Origin: Conidiobolus incongruus B7586
Lineage: Eukaryota > Entomophthoromycota > Entomophthoromycetes > Entomophthorales > Conidiobolaceae
DNA length: 37,549 nt
Assembly: GCA_000697335.1 (NCBI GenBank)
Contig: JNEM01012704.1
Location: forward strand, 1 to 37,549
Direction: 5' to 3'
A model generated the notes under the pieces. The model was not told the origin of the DNA. It saw only the letters and a program-made list of their open reading frames with translations, and searched no databases. Positions 9,441 to 20,026 of this stretch are shown here, piece after piece. Within the stretch, counting starts at the first letter, position 1. Every line of letters starts with the position of its first letter. Made by a program: the position numbers and the translations under genes.

Positions 9441-11270
9441 ATGTATTCTATTCCTGTTCAATTTGATTCAAAATCCATGCCTAATAACAACTATAACAAT
9501 AATAACAATAATAACAATAATAACAATAATAACAATAATAACAATAATAACAATATGAATGAAAACCAATTGAATCAACCTCACTTTCAATCAAACAATA
9601 TGAGCAATTTAAACCATGGTCAAACAGATGAACCTTTTCATCCACCAGACTCTGTGATTGCTGGAGAAGGTCCCAGTGGTGCTCACAATTCTTCCAAGTA
9701 CGAAGGATCCAATGATCCTTCAATGACACTTGTGCCTAGTGAACAACTTAGGGAAGCCAGTAACTACAAAACTAACAGATCTGAAGAACAACCGGTCACT
9801 CCTCACAACTCGTATAATAATAACACTGCCAATGAGCAGGCAAATGAGAGAGAACCTTTGAGTCATGTTTCAACTCATTCATCACACCAAACTTCAAGTA
9901 ATAACAATAGTCATTCCAAAGGTATTCCCGCACTTACGGGTACAGTGCCTGTTCCACTTCATACTTCAACTGGTAGTCCTGCAATGAATGTTATACCTAG
10001 CACTCAATTAGGAAATGCCGATAATTACAAGCCTTCCAACTTGAGTGAATATCCTATTACTCCTCACAATTCAGTTAATAAGCATTCAACCAATGAGCAC
10101 AATTATTACAAAGAGCCTGCAAATAATCCTAATACACAAGCATCTTTAAATCAAACCCAAAACTTCAAAAATGTTTCCAAACAAAAGTTAGGTGATGAAA
10201 TTAATAAGCAAACCAATCAGCAGAATGCTTCCAATCAACCTAGTCATTTAATAGATCATCAAAATTTTCACAGGACTGGAGAGCCTTCTCACAATATCTC
10301 CTCCGATTCCAATACTCACTCAACTGGTTCTCAATACAATAATGAAGATGTTCCATTAATGACTCAACTTTCCCAAAGAGTACATGAAAAGGAACAAAAA
10401 GGTGAAGATCTTGAAGAGCCTGAAGAACCTGTCCCTCTCACCAAAGAAGAAATTCAAGAGAGTACTGAAATCCTAAAGCGTGCTACTTCTTTATATCCAG
10501 AAGGATCCGATTTCTTAGATAAGGAACTTCAGAAAACTCTTAATAATATTGAAATTACGGATTCACATTATAAAAAAGATAAATCTGATTCCAAGACTTG
10601 CCACAACTCTAACAGTTCCAAAGACCCTAGCTCTATTGGTCATAATGAATCGAGAGTTGAAGACACAAATGTAAATCATCCAAAACATGAATCTAAAATT
10701 AATAACTCTACCAGTTCCAAAGATCCTAGCTCTGTTGGCTATAATGCATCTAGGGTTGAAGATACCTATATAAATCATCCAAAATATGAATCCAAAATTC
10801 ACGGCTCTACCAGCTCCAAGGATCCTAGCTCTGTTGGCTACAATGCATCGAAGGTGGAAGATGCAAATGCAACTTATTCAAAACATGAATCTAAAATTCA
10901 CAACTCTACCAATTTCAAGAATCCTAGCTTAGTTGGCTGTAATGCATCTAGAGTTGAAGATACATATGTAAATCATCCAAATCACAGCACCCAATCTAAT
11001 ACAACAAACCCTTCCACCCATCATCAACAAAATACCAAATTCAATCCTTCTGAATTGAATGATCAGAGTCATCATTTCACTACCAATGATCGATTCTTGA
11101 ATCAACCAACTCATGGACTTGAACACAACAATGGTACCAATCCTAATGCTAATCACGATGACTCTAATTCGTTTAACCGTCAAGGTAAAGAACATACAGC
11201 TCAAATGGAGCATGATAAGCGAAAGCAATCCCAGGTTTTGGCTAGTACTCAATTAGGTACTGTTGCTTAA
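9441..11270 (+). CDS. Low-complexity Asn/Ser/His-rich repeat protein
   Basis: Intronless gene for a 609-residue protein that is almost entirely disordered and rich in N, S, H, T, P, Q and K. There is no signal peptide or membrane segment. Features: a 20-residue poly-Asn tract (residues 19-38); a 29-residue motif used twice (residues 96-124 and 183-211, sharing VPS/IPS-x-QL, NYK and TPHNS) and echoed at the C terminus (STQLGTVA); an acidic, more helical patch near residues 310-385 (EEPEEPVPLTKEEIQESTEILKRA); and four tandem 33-34-residue repeats at 384-515 with the core SSKDPSSVGYNASRVED. Composition after the poly-Asn tract is clearly coding (about 40% GC against about 20% outside). The function is unknown; disordered scaffold, cell-surface or phase-separating protein are possibilities only. 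Confidence 0.85.
   Translation: MYSIPVQFDSKSMPNNNYNNNNNNNNNNNNNNNNNNNNMNENQLNQPHFQSNNMSNLNHGQTDEPFHPPDSVIAGEGPSGAHNSSKYEGSNDPSMTLVPSEQLREASNYKTNRSEEQPVTPHNSYNNNTANEQANEREPLSHVSTHSSHQTSSNNNSHSKGIPALTGTVPVPLHTSTGSPAMNVIPSTQLGNADNYKPSNLSEYPITPHNSVNKHSTNEHNYYKEPANNPNTQASLNQTQNFKNVSKQKLGDEINKQTNQQNASNQPSHLIDHQNFHRTGEPSHNISSDSNTHSTGSQYNNEDVPLMTQLSQRVHEKEQKGEDLEEPEEPVPLTKEEIQESTEILKRATSLYPEGSDFLDKELQKTLNNIEITDSHYKKDKSDSKTCHNSNSSKDPSSIGHNESRVEDTNVNHPKHESKINNSTSSKDPSSVGYNASRVEDTYINHPKYESKIHGSTSSKDPSSVGYNASKVEDANATYSKHESKIHNSTNFKNPSLVGCNASRVEDTYVNHPNHSTQSNTTNPSTHHQQNTKFNPSELNDQSHHFTTNDRFLNQPTHGLEHNNGTNPNANHDDSNSFNRQGKEHTAQMEHDKRKQSQVLASTQLGTVA
9495..9554 (+). repeat. In-frame (AACAATAAT)n microsatellite encoding poly-Asn
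   Basis: Sixty bases of a 9-bp unit of three Asn codons, about 6.7 copies, giving 20 Asn. Such runs vary in length by replication slippage, so this tract is likely polymorphic. Confidence 0.95.
10590..10985 (+). repeat. Four tandem 99-102-bp coding repeats
   Basis: Units start at 10590, 10692, 10791 and 10890 and encode 34, 33, 33 and 32 residues. The core KDPSSVGYNASRVED is best kept in units 2 and 3. Units 1 and 4 are more diverged (IGHNES; FKNPSLVGCNAS). The array preserves frame. Confidence 0.9.
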
Positions 11271-13256
11271 TTATTTTGTTAAATTCATTTTTATATTATA
11301 TACTATGTACTATAAAAATAAATCATAACTGAATCATTTGATATATTTTTAAATATATATTCTGATCCTTAACCTTAATTTTATACTTAAAATATATCTA
11401 AAAAAACTTCTTTATTAAAACATTTAATATCAATTTTAAAAAATATTTATAACCAATAAAAATTTTTTTAATATCGGGCTATTATAGTATTATAACTATC
11501 TTTGAAATCGCTTCATATCAATTGAACAGACAAGGGGGATCGTGAATAGGTAATTGGATTTTCTCTCTATACTGCTGAGTTGATCCTGGGTGAATATAAA
11601 TTGATGCAAATAATAATTTATTCTCAGTGAGTATTTTATATTATTACAAATTCATGTTTTCATTTTTTGTAAGATAATTTGAGCTTTGAAATCTCAAAAC
11701 TATTTTAATCTGTATTTTCTAATATCATACAAAATGTGTAAATATTGTTTAAATTCAACTTTTTAGTATTAATAGTCATATAGAATATATTTTGATATCC
11801 TGATTATGTTTATGTTGATAAATTTATTTTATCTTAGTTCTCACTTTTCAGCCATTGATTATAATCTTATACATATTAGGTTTATTTGAAAATATTCTTA
11901 AGTAACTCAAAAATATGATATTTTTCATATATTTTTATAATTTTATTACTTTTGTTATTTTTATTCTATTAAATTGTTTTTTTTTAAAAAATTATATCTT
12001 GTGAAATTATAAATTCGTTATTTATTAAGCTAAAATTTAATAAAAATTAAATTCTTTTTTAATCTAAGTTATAAAATCACAAAGGTAAATTTAATAATTT
12101 TTCAAAAATATATTTTATTAAAAGAAAAAAAATTATTAAAATCTTTAACTTTCGGTTATTAATAAAAATCTCTAATCTTAGTATATCAAATTATCATAAG
12201 GTTTGAAGGATGGTGATTGAGACATCATATATCATACTTTTCTTCATATCGCCATAGAATCTTAAAAGTAAAATATATTTTGTATAAACGAATTTTCAAT
12301 GTAGGCTATAATACATAAAATCTCTGGATGAATATTTGCATCATAAAAGTTCATCACCATGTATAAAGCACTAATAGAATTCAAATTAAATACATTTCAA
12401 AATAAAATAGAAAATCAACTGTGAAACTCGATCAAAATATTTGAATTGAAGTATAAATTTTGTGATTATAGGTAGTAAGATTCATTGATTCCATAGAATA
12501 GTTTATTAATAATACATTATTCCTGAGATTTTCAATTTTAATATATGAAAATTTAGAAACATTAGTTAATTTAATATCTATGATTTAATCTGGTAGCAAT
12601 AAATTTAGATCACTAATTACATCATCATTATCCTAATATTTGATTAAACGACAAATTCTGAATTTATATATTTAAAAAATTATTATATCTAAGAGTAGCT
12701 TCTGATTAAGATTTATATTCTGATATTTTTTCTACAAGAATATATATATATATATATCAATTTGTGGTAAATTCCAAAGATATTTAAACTTAAAGACGAT
12801 CCCCATTCAGAACAAAATTTATGATGATTAATTTGTTGATAACTAAAAACCAATCATCAATCAACATGATGAGTAAAAAAATAAATGAAAGGATAATGTG
12901 TAAGACGAAATAAAAAGTATGTTTCCTTTTAACATATGAAAAATGAATATATTCACATATACTAATACATATATCCATATTTATCAGCTTCATTAAACAC
13001 AGTGAAGAATTTTGCATTTAATGACTGTCAACCGACTACAAAAGAAATACAGCTTTGATATCATTTAGTGAATACATATTTCCAAGTAATTGGTCAACTT
13101 AACAATAGCTCAGCTTTAATAAAATCAAACTCTTGATAAAAAGTTAAATGAACGATGAATGAATGAATAGTCATTAAATCTGAATCATTAACTTAATCCA
13201 GTAATCATGATTTTGTGGTCAATCATAGTGGACTTATTTTTTGTCCCAAATTAATG
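11271..13256. other. AT-rich intergenic region, 2 kb
   Basis: Between the Asn-rich protein gene and NTE1. A 75-codon minus frame at 12790-13017 is hydrophobic but has the base composition of the flanks and no recognisable domain, so I do not call it. A mixed-composition stretch at 11505-11610 carries no gene that I can support. No tRNA or repeat array was seen. Confidence 0.45.
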
Positions 13257-13265
13257 TATAAAAAG
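13257..13265 (+). promoter_or_regulatory. TATA box, likely of NTE1
   Basis: TATAAAAAG lies 130 bp upstream of the NTE1 ATG. A pyrimidine-containing acceptor-like TAACTCTACAG ends at 13378, 16 bp before the ATG, so the leader may contain a short 5'-UTR intron. Confidence 0.4.
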
Positions 13266-13394
13266 GGTTTGAAGTTAAATCAAAATGGTTAATCATTGTC
13301 TAATAATTACTTTCATAATCTAAAAAACTATTTAAGTCATTAACATTCATAATATAATATTTTGTTTTAACTCTACAGTATTCTCATAATTACA

Positions 13395-16300
13395 ATGCTT
13401 GGATTAATAAAATATATACTGATCACATTACCATCTCAATTCCTTCAATTACTGTTCACTTTACTCTCGGAAACGATAACACTGAGCTTCAGTTATGGAG
13501 CTATTTTTAATACTGTTCTAATTTCAGCAATAGGTGGTTTCTTCCTAATTCGCTACAAATTCTTGACCAACTATTCCAAACTTCCAAAACCCGAGCCTAT
13601 TCAAGCACCTTCAGAGGGATTTGACCTTCAGCCTGACATTGTTTTTGAAGAAGAACCCGACACTCCCACCGATTTCAAGACATTTCCTAGTGACTTCTTT
13701 CATTCCTTCCTTAAAACTATTAAAATTTTTGGATATTTAGAAGAACCGGTACTTAATGAATTAACACGATATCTTAATACTCAAAAATTGATTGCAGGCG
13801 ATATTCTCTTCCAAGAGAATGGATCAGAGTCTAAAAAATCTTTTTATATTGTTTTAGATGGCTGTGTCCAAATATACCCTTCTAAGTCGGCTAGTGGCTT
13901 TAGCGGTTCGTTTGATGAAAACTATGGTTCTGACAGCACTCCTCTAACAGAAATTAGGTCTGGAGGGACACTTTCCAGTTTGTTTACATTGCTGTCTCTC
14001 TTTACCGAAAATGTTTCTCTCAAGAGATCACTATCAACACCCCGCTTTGAAGAATTTCTGGATCAGCTCAATCTCTCAAACTATATCATCACTGAAGAAG
14101 CATCCGATATTCCAATTCTTAGCCAAGAATTGGTTAAAATGCAGAGTTCTACAAGTTTCAGTGATACCTTGCATCCTAATATTGTTGCACGTGCATCCGT
14201 CGACACTACTTTGGCTGTCATTCCAGCTGAAGCATTCCATCGTGTTACTAAAAAATTTCCCTTTGCCGCTGCTCACATTGTTCAAGTAATTTTAGCTAGA
14301 TTCCAAAGAGTTACATTCTTAACCTTAAATAATTATCTTGGTATGTCTCGAGAGCTTTTGTCACTAGAGAAAAATGTTACGGATTGGGCTAACTTTGGTC
14401 AAAATCAAATTCATTTCGATACGAATCAATTAACGGGAACCGTTTTAGAACTTGTGGAAGTTGCAAAAACTAACAGCTCTAGGACCAGAGTTAATAGCAA
14501 TCCTTTTATAGCCCCATCAGTCTCCAATCGCTCTCCAATTAATGCATCGAACTATAAGCCTAAGACTAACTCATATTTCCGATTATCCACCGATTGGTAC
14601 CAGTCAAAAAGTGAGCGAGAGTTAATTTCAACTATCAAAAACTTCGTTTACAATAGCATTTCTACCTGTATTGGTGCCAATGGCAATGAAGCAGATTTAA
14701 ATTATCGAAAAGTCCTGTCTGCTGATGCGACACCGGTCACGGTCACACTTTCTATTGATCCAGAGCATTTGCGATCCCGCTCAGATTTGGATGATCATGA
14801 TACAGACTCTTTAGGCTCATTTCATCACAGCGAAATATTTGATTATGGTACCGATATTTCTGATGAAATAGAACTATATTTTGTCAAAGCTGGCACTCAG
14901 TTGGCTAAACAGGGAGACCGAAGCAAAGGATTATATTTTGTAATTTCTGGAATGATCGAGGTATTCCTTGATAATCCATCAAGATCCAACACTTTTACTG
15001 GAGATGACTCACCTAATTCCTCAAGAAAAACCAAAAGTCTATTCCGAGTCGGCCCTGGTGAAATTGCTGGCTACCTTAGTGCATTAACTGGTTGTCCATC
15101 ATTCGTTAACATGGAAGCTCAATCAGATAGTATCATAGGGTTTTTGCCTAGATCCACCATCGAACGAATTAAAGAAAAATATCCAAACGTTTTACTTACT
15201 CTCGCTAAAAGATTGATTTATCATTTGCCCAATGCTATTCTTTTGGTAGATTTCGCTCTTGAATGGATTCATGCAAGTGCTGGTCAAGTTCTTTGTAGAC
15301 AAGGTGATCCTGGTAAATATATTTATATTATTTTAAGTGGTAGATTGAGATCTATTGCCGAATCAAAGAAACAAGGATTAAATATACTGGGTGAACATAG
15401 CCAAGGAGAGTCAGTTGGAGAACTTGATACTTTGACCAATTCTAAATATTCTTTTACCTTACACGCTATCAGAGATTCTGAAATAGCTAGAATGCCTACT
15501 ACTCTATTTAATGCATTGGCTACATCCTATCCTTCTATTACCATTCAAATTTCAAAGCTAATTGCCTCTCGTGTTAAAGCTCGACAAAATCAGCTTATTC
15601 AGAATCCTAATCCATCTCCTATTCACCATCGCACTTATGGTCGAAACAATTCCAATCTCAAGACTATCAGTATCCTTCCTGTTCAATCAGGTGTGCCGGT
15701 TGGTGAATTTGCTTCACTTTTACAAGAAGCATTTGCAGGAATTGACCAATCTTGTACATTAATTAATAACGCATCTATCATTTCAGCCTTGGGAAAACAT
15801 GCATTTGCTAAACTTGGCAAATTGAAGCTTATGAATTATTTTGCTGAGCAGGAAGATGCATATGAAACTGTCCTTTTCGTTGCTGACCAATCTCCATCGT
15901 CTCCTTGGACACAATGGTGTATTCGTCAGGCTGATTGTATTCTACTAGTTGGTATGGCTGATGATATTCCTGCAATTGGTGATTTTGAAAAACTCATTGT
16001 TGGCAAAAGAACTACAGCACGTAAAGAATTAGTTTTGCTCCATTCTAAGCGTAATTTTGAATCAGGTCTTACTCAAAGATGGTTAAAGAATAGAATTTGG
16101 ATTCACAATCATCATCATATGTTCTACCCTTACAAGACTTCCAACCCAAGACCTGTGGCAATGAGAAGAAAGAATACTTTTATGAATTTGAAAGATTCTC
16201 TTGAAAAATATTATCATCAAATTAACTCCCAAGTTCCTGTCCCCACTCCATATATTGGCAATCGAAGCGATTTTGCCAGATTAGCACGCAGATTATGTGG

Positions 16301-17228
16301 TAAATCGATTGGTGTCGTTTTGGGTGGTGGTGGTGCTAGAGGTATTGCACATATCGGGTTCATAACTGCAATGCAAGAGGCATCGATTCCAATTGATATT
16401 GTTGGTGGATGTAGTATTGGTGCTTTTGTTGGTGCATTATATGCTAGAGATCCTGATAGCGTTACAACTATGGCACATGCCAAAAGCTTTTCCTCTCGTA
16501 TGGCTAATATATGGAGAAAGATCGCAGATTTGACATATCCGGTTATTTCTTGGTTTTCAGGACACGAATTTAATCGAGCTATTTGGAAAACCTTCAATGA
16601 TATTCATATTGAGGACCTTTGGCTTCCTTTCTACTGTGTCACAACCAATATCACCAAATCTAGATTGGAAGTGCATCAAAATGGATATTGCTGGAGATAT
16701 ATTCGAGCTTCAATGAGTTTGTCTGGTTTTATTCCCCCTCTCTGTGACAATGGCCAAATGCTAATTGACGGTGGTTACCTCGATTATTTGCCTGTATCAG
16801 TAATGAAATCGATGGGAGTAGACACCATCTTTGCACTTGATGTTTCAGCAGATGATAACATGGCCGAAAGTTATAATTACGGTGACTCATTATCTGGCTG
16901 GTGGGTAGTTTTGAACAAACTAAATCCATTTAGTAACACTCATCTTCCAAGTTTGGCGGACATCCAATCACGTTTAGCTTATGTTTCAAGCGTTTCCCAA
17001 TTGGAAGAAGCTAAGGCAACTCCTGGATGCTATTATGAACGATTACCAGTTGCTCATTTTGGTACTTTAGAATTTGGTAGTTTCAAAGATATTTTTGATG
17101 CTGGTTATAAACGCGGAAAAGAATGCTGTGCCGAATGGGAAAGACAAGGATTATTAGAAAAGCTCAGAGGAAAGGTTCAGGAAGAAGAAGCATCTCCAAA
17201 ATTGGGAGGTCGCAGATATTCCTTTTGA
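13395..17228 (+). CDS. NTE1: Lysophospholipase NTE1 (patatin-like, cyclic-nucleotide-domain)
   Basis: Neuropathy-target-esterase family phospholipase B of the endoplasmic reticulum, which deacylates phosphatidylcholine to glycerophosphocholine. The 1277-residue protein has all family parts. Hydrophobic N-terminal anchors span about residues 5-25 and 36-52. Three cyclic-nucleotide-binding-like domains lie at about 98-310 (with a long insert), 489-600 and 614-725; FYIVLDGCVQI, LYFVISGMIEVF and IYIILSGRLRS are their conserved strands. A linker domain covers about 752-930. In the C-terminal patatin domain the oxyanion loop GGGGARG is at 977-983, the catalytic Ser is Ser1007 in G-C-S-I-G, and the dyad Asp is Asp1125 in D-G-G. 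All catalytic residues are present. The gene has no coding intron over 3.8 kb, unlike most neighbours. The length is at the short end for fungal NTE1. Confidence 0.97.
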   Translation: MLGLIKYILITLPSQFLQLLFTLLSETITLSFSYGAIFNTVLISAIGGFFLIRYKFLTNYSKLPKPEPIQAPSEGFDLQPDIVFEEEPDTPTDFKTFPSDFFHSFLKTIKIFGYLEEPVLNELTRYLNTQKLIAGDILFQENGSESKKSFYIVLDGCVQIYPSKSASGFSGSFDENYGSDSTPLTEIRSGGTLSSLFTLLSLFTENVSLKRSLSTPRFEEFLDQLNLSNYIITEEASDIPILSQELVKMQSSTSFSDTLHPNIVARASVDTTLAVIPAEAFHRVTKKFPFAAAHIVQVILARFQRVTFLTLNNYLGMSRELLSLEKNVTDWANFGQNQIHFDTNQLTGTVLELVEVAKTNSSRTRVNSNPFIAPSVSNRSPINASNYKPKTNSYFRLSTDWYQSKSERELISTIKNFVYNSISTCIGANGNEADLNYRKVLSADATPVTVTLSIDPEHLRSRSDLDDHDTDSLGSFHHSEIFDYGTDISDEIELYFVKAGTQLAKQGDRSKGLYFVISGMIEVFLDNPSRSNTFTGDDSPNSSRKTKSLFRVGPGEIAGYLSALTGCPSFVNMEAQSDSIIGFLPRSTIERIKEKYPNVLLTLAKRLIYHLPNAILLVDFALEWIHASAGQVLCRQGDPGKYIYIILSGRLRSIAESKKQGLNILGEHSQGESVGELDTLTNSKYSFTLHAIRDSEIARMPTTLFNALATSYPSITIQISKLIASRVKARQNQLIQNPNPSPIHHRTYGRNNSNLKTISILPVQSGVPVGEFASLLQEAFAGIDQSCTLINNASIISALGKHAFAKLGKLKLMNYFAEQEDAYETVLFVADQSPSSPWTQWCIRQADCILLVGMADDIPAIGDFEKLIVGKRTTARKELVLLHSKRNFESGLTQRWLKNRIWIHNHHHMFYPYKTSNPRPVAMRRKNTFMNLKDSLEKYYHQINSQVPVPTPYIGNRSDFARLARRLCGKSIGVVLGGGGARGIAHIGFITAMQEASIPIDIVGGCSIGAFVGALYARDPDSVTTMAHAKSFSSRMANIWRKIADLTYPVISWFSGHEFNRAIWKTFNDIHIEDLWLPFYCVTTNITKSRLEVHQNGYCWRYIRASMSLSGFIPPLCDNGQMLIDGGYLDYLPVSVMKSMGVDTIFALDVSADDNMAESYNYGDSLSGWWVVLNKLNPFSNTHLPSLADIQSRLAYVSSVSQLEEAKATPGCYYERLPVAHFGTLEFGSFKDIFDAGYKRGKECCAEWERQGLLEKLRGKVQEEEASPKLGGRRYSF

Positions 17229-17551
17229 TTGGCCTTATTCAATTTAAAATCAAATATTAAACTACAAAGCACTGAAATTACATTTATTGTAGGAGTTAAA
17301 ATTAACATCTTTACAAAATATTCATTCAGACCTGTTGATAATCATTTTAGCAAATACTTTTGAATATTCAACATTGAAACATTAATCTTGAAAACATATT
17401 AATGATGTAGTACAATAAACATAAAATTGAAATTTTGAGTGAATAGAATATTGTTAGCTTATAACTTGATTAAACACAAAATATGATTTTTATTTAATAA
17501 TAGATTATATATTATTGTAAGTGTCAAATAAATAGGATATGGACTTTAGTT
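17229..17551. other. Convergent spacer between NTE1 and the first peptide gene
   Basis: About 320 bp of AT-rich sequence serving as 3' flank for both genes (NTE1 on +, peptide gene on -). AATAAA-type words occur on both strands. No gene seen. Confidence 0.45.
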
Positions 17552-17770
17552 TCAATTACGAGGTCTCCACCAAATATATCTTGCAGTTCTATGGTTAGAT
17601 GGAATCAGATTAGAGATCATTCTAAATGGCATATTGATCAAATCGCTTATAATACTTCGACGTTGGATAAGGGATGTTTCGACTTCATTATTTTCTAATG
17701 GAATACTGGTAGTGGGAGCTGATGAAACCAAGCAGATGATGGTAGCTGTGATCAAGGAGTTTAAGCGCAT
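17552..17770 (-). CDS. Small secreted peptide, copy A
   Basis: A 72-residue precursor. Residues 1-18 (MRLNSLITATIICLVSSA) form a typical signal peptide with probable cleavage near A18. A short acidic linker (PLENNEVE) follows, then a dibasic Arg-Arg at 38-39 that could be a Kex2-type site. The rest is a predicted amphipathic stretch (SIISDLINMPFRMISNLI) and a basic, Trp-rich end, YIWWRPRN. There are no Cys residues in the mature part. It is paralogous to the gene at 20396-20620: the first 31 residues are identical, only the last six (WWRPRN) match exactly near the C terminus, and the middle is diverged. No family is recognised. A secreted effector, antimicrobial or signalling peptide is possible, but this is inference. 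Confidence 0.75.
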   Translation of the reverse strand: MRLNSLITATIICLVSSAPTTSIPLENNEVETSLIQRRSIISDLINMPFRMISNLIPSNHRTARYIWWRPRN

Positions 17771-18407
17771 GGTTCAATTAATTAATTAGATTGGATATTT
17801 AATAGTAATAAACATAATCAAAAACATGCTGATATTTATAATACTTCTCAATAGAAATGCATCCGAGTTCTCAGTAACACTAGAGGAATTTTTGAGGATT
17901 TACGAAAATCACTAAAAATATTAATGATTTCATTGATTAAAATTTGGTAATACATATTAATTTGTTATGAGAGTTTTTTTTGAAATATTATTATATGCTT
18001 GTAGTATGAATTTGAGAAAATTGAAAATTATCAAACTCAATCTCGAGTTGATAATATAAGACTACTATTGATTCATAGTATAGCTTATTGATAAACTGGT
18101 ATAAAAAATTACTATTTTTTAAATAAGTGCTCAGTGTAAGATATTTTTAGATAACGAAATATAAAGTATATGAAATAAAAAGATATCTATTTTTATAAAC
18201 CAAAATAAACCTCAAAATAAGGCCAATAACAGCAAACTTGTGATAAAATAATTGATATTAACACTTTAGTTTTTAATTCAAGTATTAGTATAAAATCAAT
18301 AAATTGATGATGGTAACGAAGATATATCTTTCTTTAAAATACCAAACACTGGTTTTTTATATCAAGGATAGAATAATTAGATATTGATTAATAAAAAAGA
18401 TTAATTC
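17555..18407 (-). repeat. Duplicated segment, copy A
   Basis: Tandem direct duplicate of 20402-21219. It covers the peptide gene and about 640 bp of its upstream flank. The part 17682-17893 is identical to 20532-20743. Outside it similarity falls to a rough 60-75% by eye, with good anchors at ATATTATTATATGCTTGT and around 18295-18400. Confidence 0.8.
17833..17840 (-). promoter_or_regulatory. TATA box of peptide gene A
   Basis: TATAAATA on the minus strand, about 63-70 bp upstream of the ATG. It lies inside the 212-bp block identical to copy B, so both genes have the same core promoter. Confidence 0.6.
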
Positions 18408-19903
18408 TTTTTTAAAACGTTATTTTTTTTTGATATTAAAAATAATAGATCTAGTTAAATATTAAAATTTTGAAAATTTTTAACAGAATTCTTACAGTAC
18501 GGAGAAATTAATTAAGTTTTTTTTACCAATATAACTATCTCATGGATTATAGTATTCAATAAACATGAGAAAATCATTTTTAGTTTGAATATATTCAATG
18601 AGTTTATTAATGTCACAATATTTATTTAAGATCCTTAAAATTTGTATATAATTTGTTTTTTGTAATCATTATATCAATCCATAATCATCCTCCCAAAATT
18701 CTTAATCAAAATTCAATTTCCCTAAATTGATATTACATATCGTATAACATTGTTCTACATAATATAAAATAGTTAATAGACTGATTAATAAGAAATTCTG
18801 AGATATTGTATTGATATAGATTATATTTTCTTCATATATATTATTTTGTTTCAATAATAAATTATTGAAATTATATATTAAATTATGGAAATACTCTAAT
18901 TTGTCATATATTGGAATATTCACGTTTATGGAATTATCAATTGATATCAATATAATTAAATTATATTGCATTATATAACATAATTTTATATTTAATATTA
19001 TTTATTATACACATTTTATAAAAAATATTAATTTTTATTATCTATTGTAGTGTATATCAATAGTTATAATATATTTTCAATATAATATTTGAATTTGATA
19101 TTGTAAAAACCATATTATATATACCATAAAATACAAAAACAAAGTTATTGTTATACATATATATATATATTGTTATTAAATTAATATGTATTTTTTAAAC
19201 ATAATATTTGCTTGTATATATATTGTTGTATATTTTCAAAATTGACCATATATAATTATTGAGTTATTGGTTTTATATTATGATTGAAAGGAGTCTACTT
19301 AAATATCATAACACAAAATATATAACACATTTATATTTAAAAATGGTTAATTTTTCAATTATATTTATAATCGATTGATATAATGAAATAATGAAGTTTT
19401 CAATTATTCACTTAAACAAACAAGTGGACATGATAACTACCTGATAACATACTGGAAATATGTGTTTAATGACATAAAATCTCTTAATTGAAGATAATAC
19501 TATTTGTAACATTAGTTATTGATCCAATAATTTGAACTAAATAAACAAGATTATAAAATTACATACACAAAATAATAATTAAGTTTCGATGACCCTATTT
19601 AAAATTTGATAGAAATAAAAATTGATATATTAGTACAGAATTCCATATTAATTTAATAAATCGAGTAAATAACAATTAAGCTATTGAATACAATATTATA
19701 TTAATAATAATGTTAAGTAATTAAATAATAGTGGTGTTAGTTTATATATTTTCTGAAAATGTGCTTTTATAACTATAATTTTATATATTTTATATACTGA
19801 TCAATTTATCATAACTATACCCATATATATTATTTCCATTTATATTGAATTTCATCTGAGGTAATTCAAATTAAACTTAAGAAACGCAACAAAGTATTAT
19901 AAA
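18408..19903. other. AT-rich spacer between the two peptide copies
   Basis: About 1.5 kb with A/T runs. The longest frame (18702-18971, minus, 89 codons) is Ile/Asn/Leu-rich with the composition of the flanks and is not called. No alignment to the duplicated segment was found. Confidence 0.4.
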
Positions 19904-20026
19904 ATGACATCATTAAACGCTTTCTTTTCTCTGAATTTGAATTCAAGCTGGAAATATATTGATAATTTTGCTAGCACAAATTCAAAATCCGGGATTGATA
20001 GTTATCAGGTTTTATTATTCAAATAA
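19904..20026 (+). CDS. Possible small ORF or first exon, 40 codons
   Basis: Starts MTSLNAFFSLNLNSSW and runs to IDSYQ, with coding-like composition. After Gln35 comes CAG|GTTTTATT, which could be a splice donor; without splicing the frame ends five codons later at TAA. No downstream exon is convincing. The ATG is embedded in ATGACATCATT, a word that also occurs at 9126 and 27941. It may be a truncated gene copy, a one-exon micropeptide or chance. There is no signal peptide and no domain. Confidence 0.3.
   Translation: MTSLNAFFSLNLNSSWKYIDNFASTNSKSGIDSYQVLLFK

Noticed and set aside
9481-9729. Minus-strand frame with Tyr-Cys repeats opposite the poly-Asn tract
   Set aside because: It is the antisense shadow of the Asn repeat in the real gene; the Cys/Tyr pattern is just the complement of the microsatellite.
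10563-11252. Two minus-strand frames with repeated sequence
   Set aside because: They mirror the tandem repeats of the Asn-rich protein and have no independent support.
12790-13017. 75-codon hydrophobic minus frame upstream of NTE1
   Set aside because: Base composition equals the surrounding intergenic DNA, no domain, no splice partner; hydrophobicity follows from T-rich codons.
18702-18971. 89-codon minus frame between the peptide copies
   Set aside because: Ile/Asn/Leu-rich with flank-like A/T content, no signal peptide or domain, not part of the duplication.
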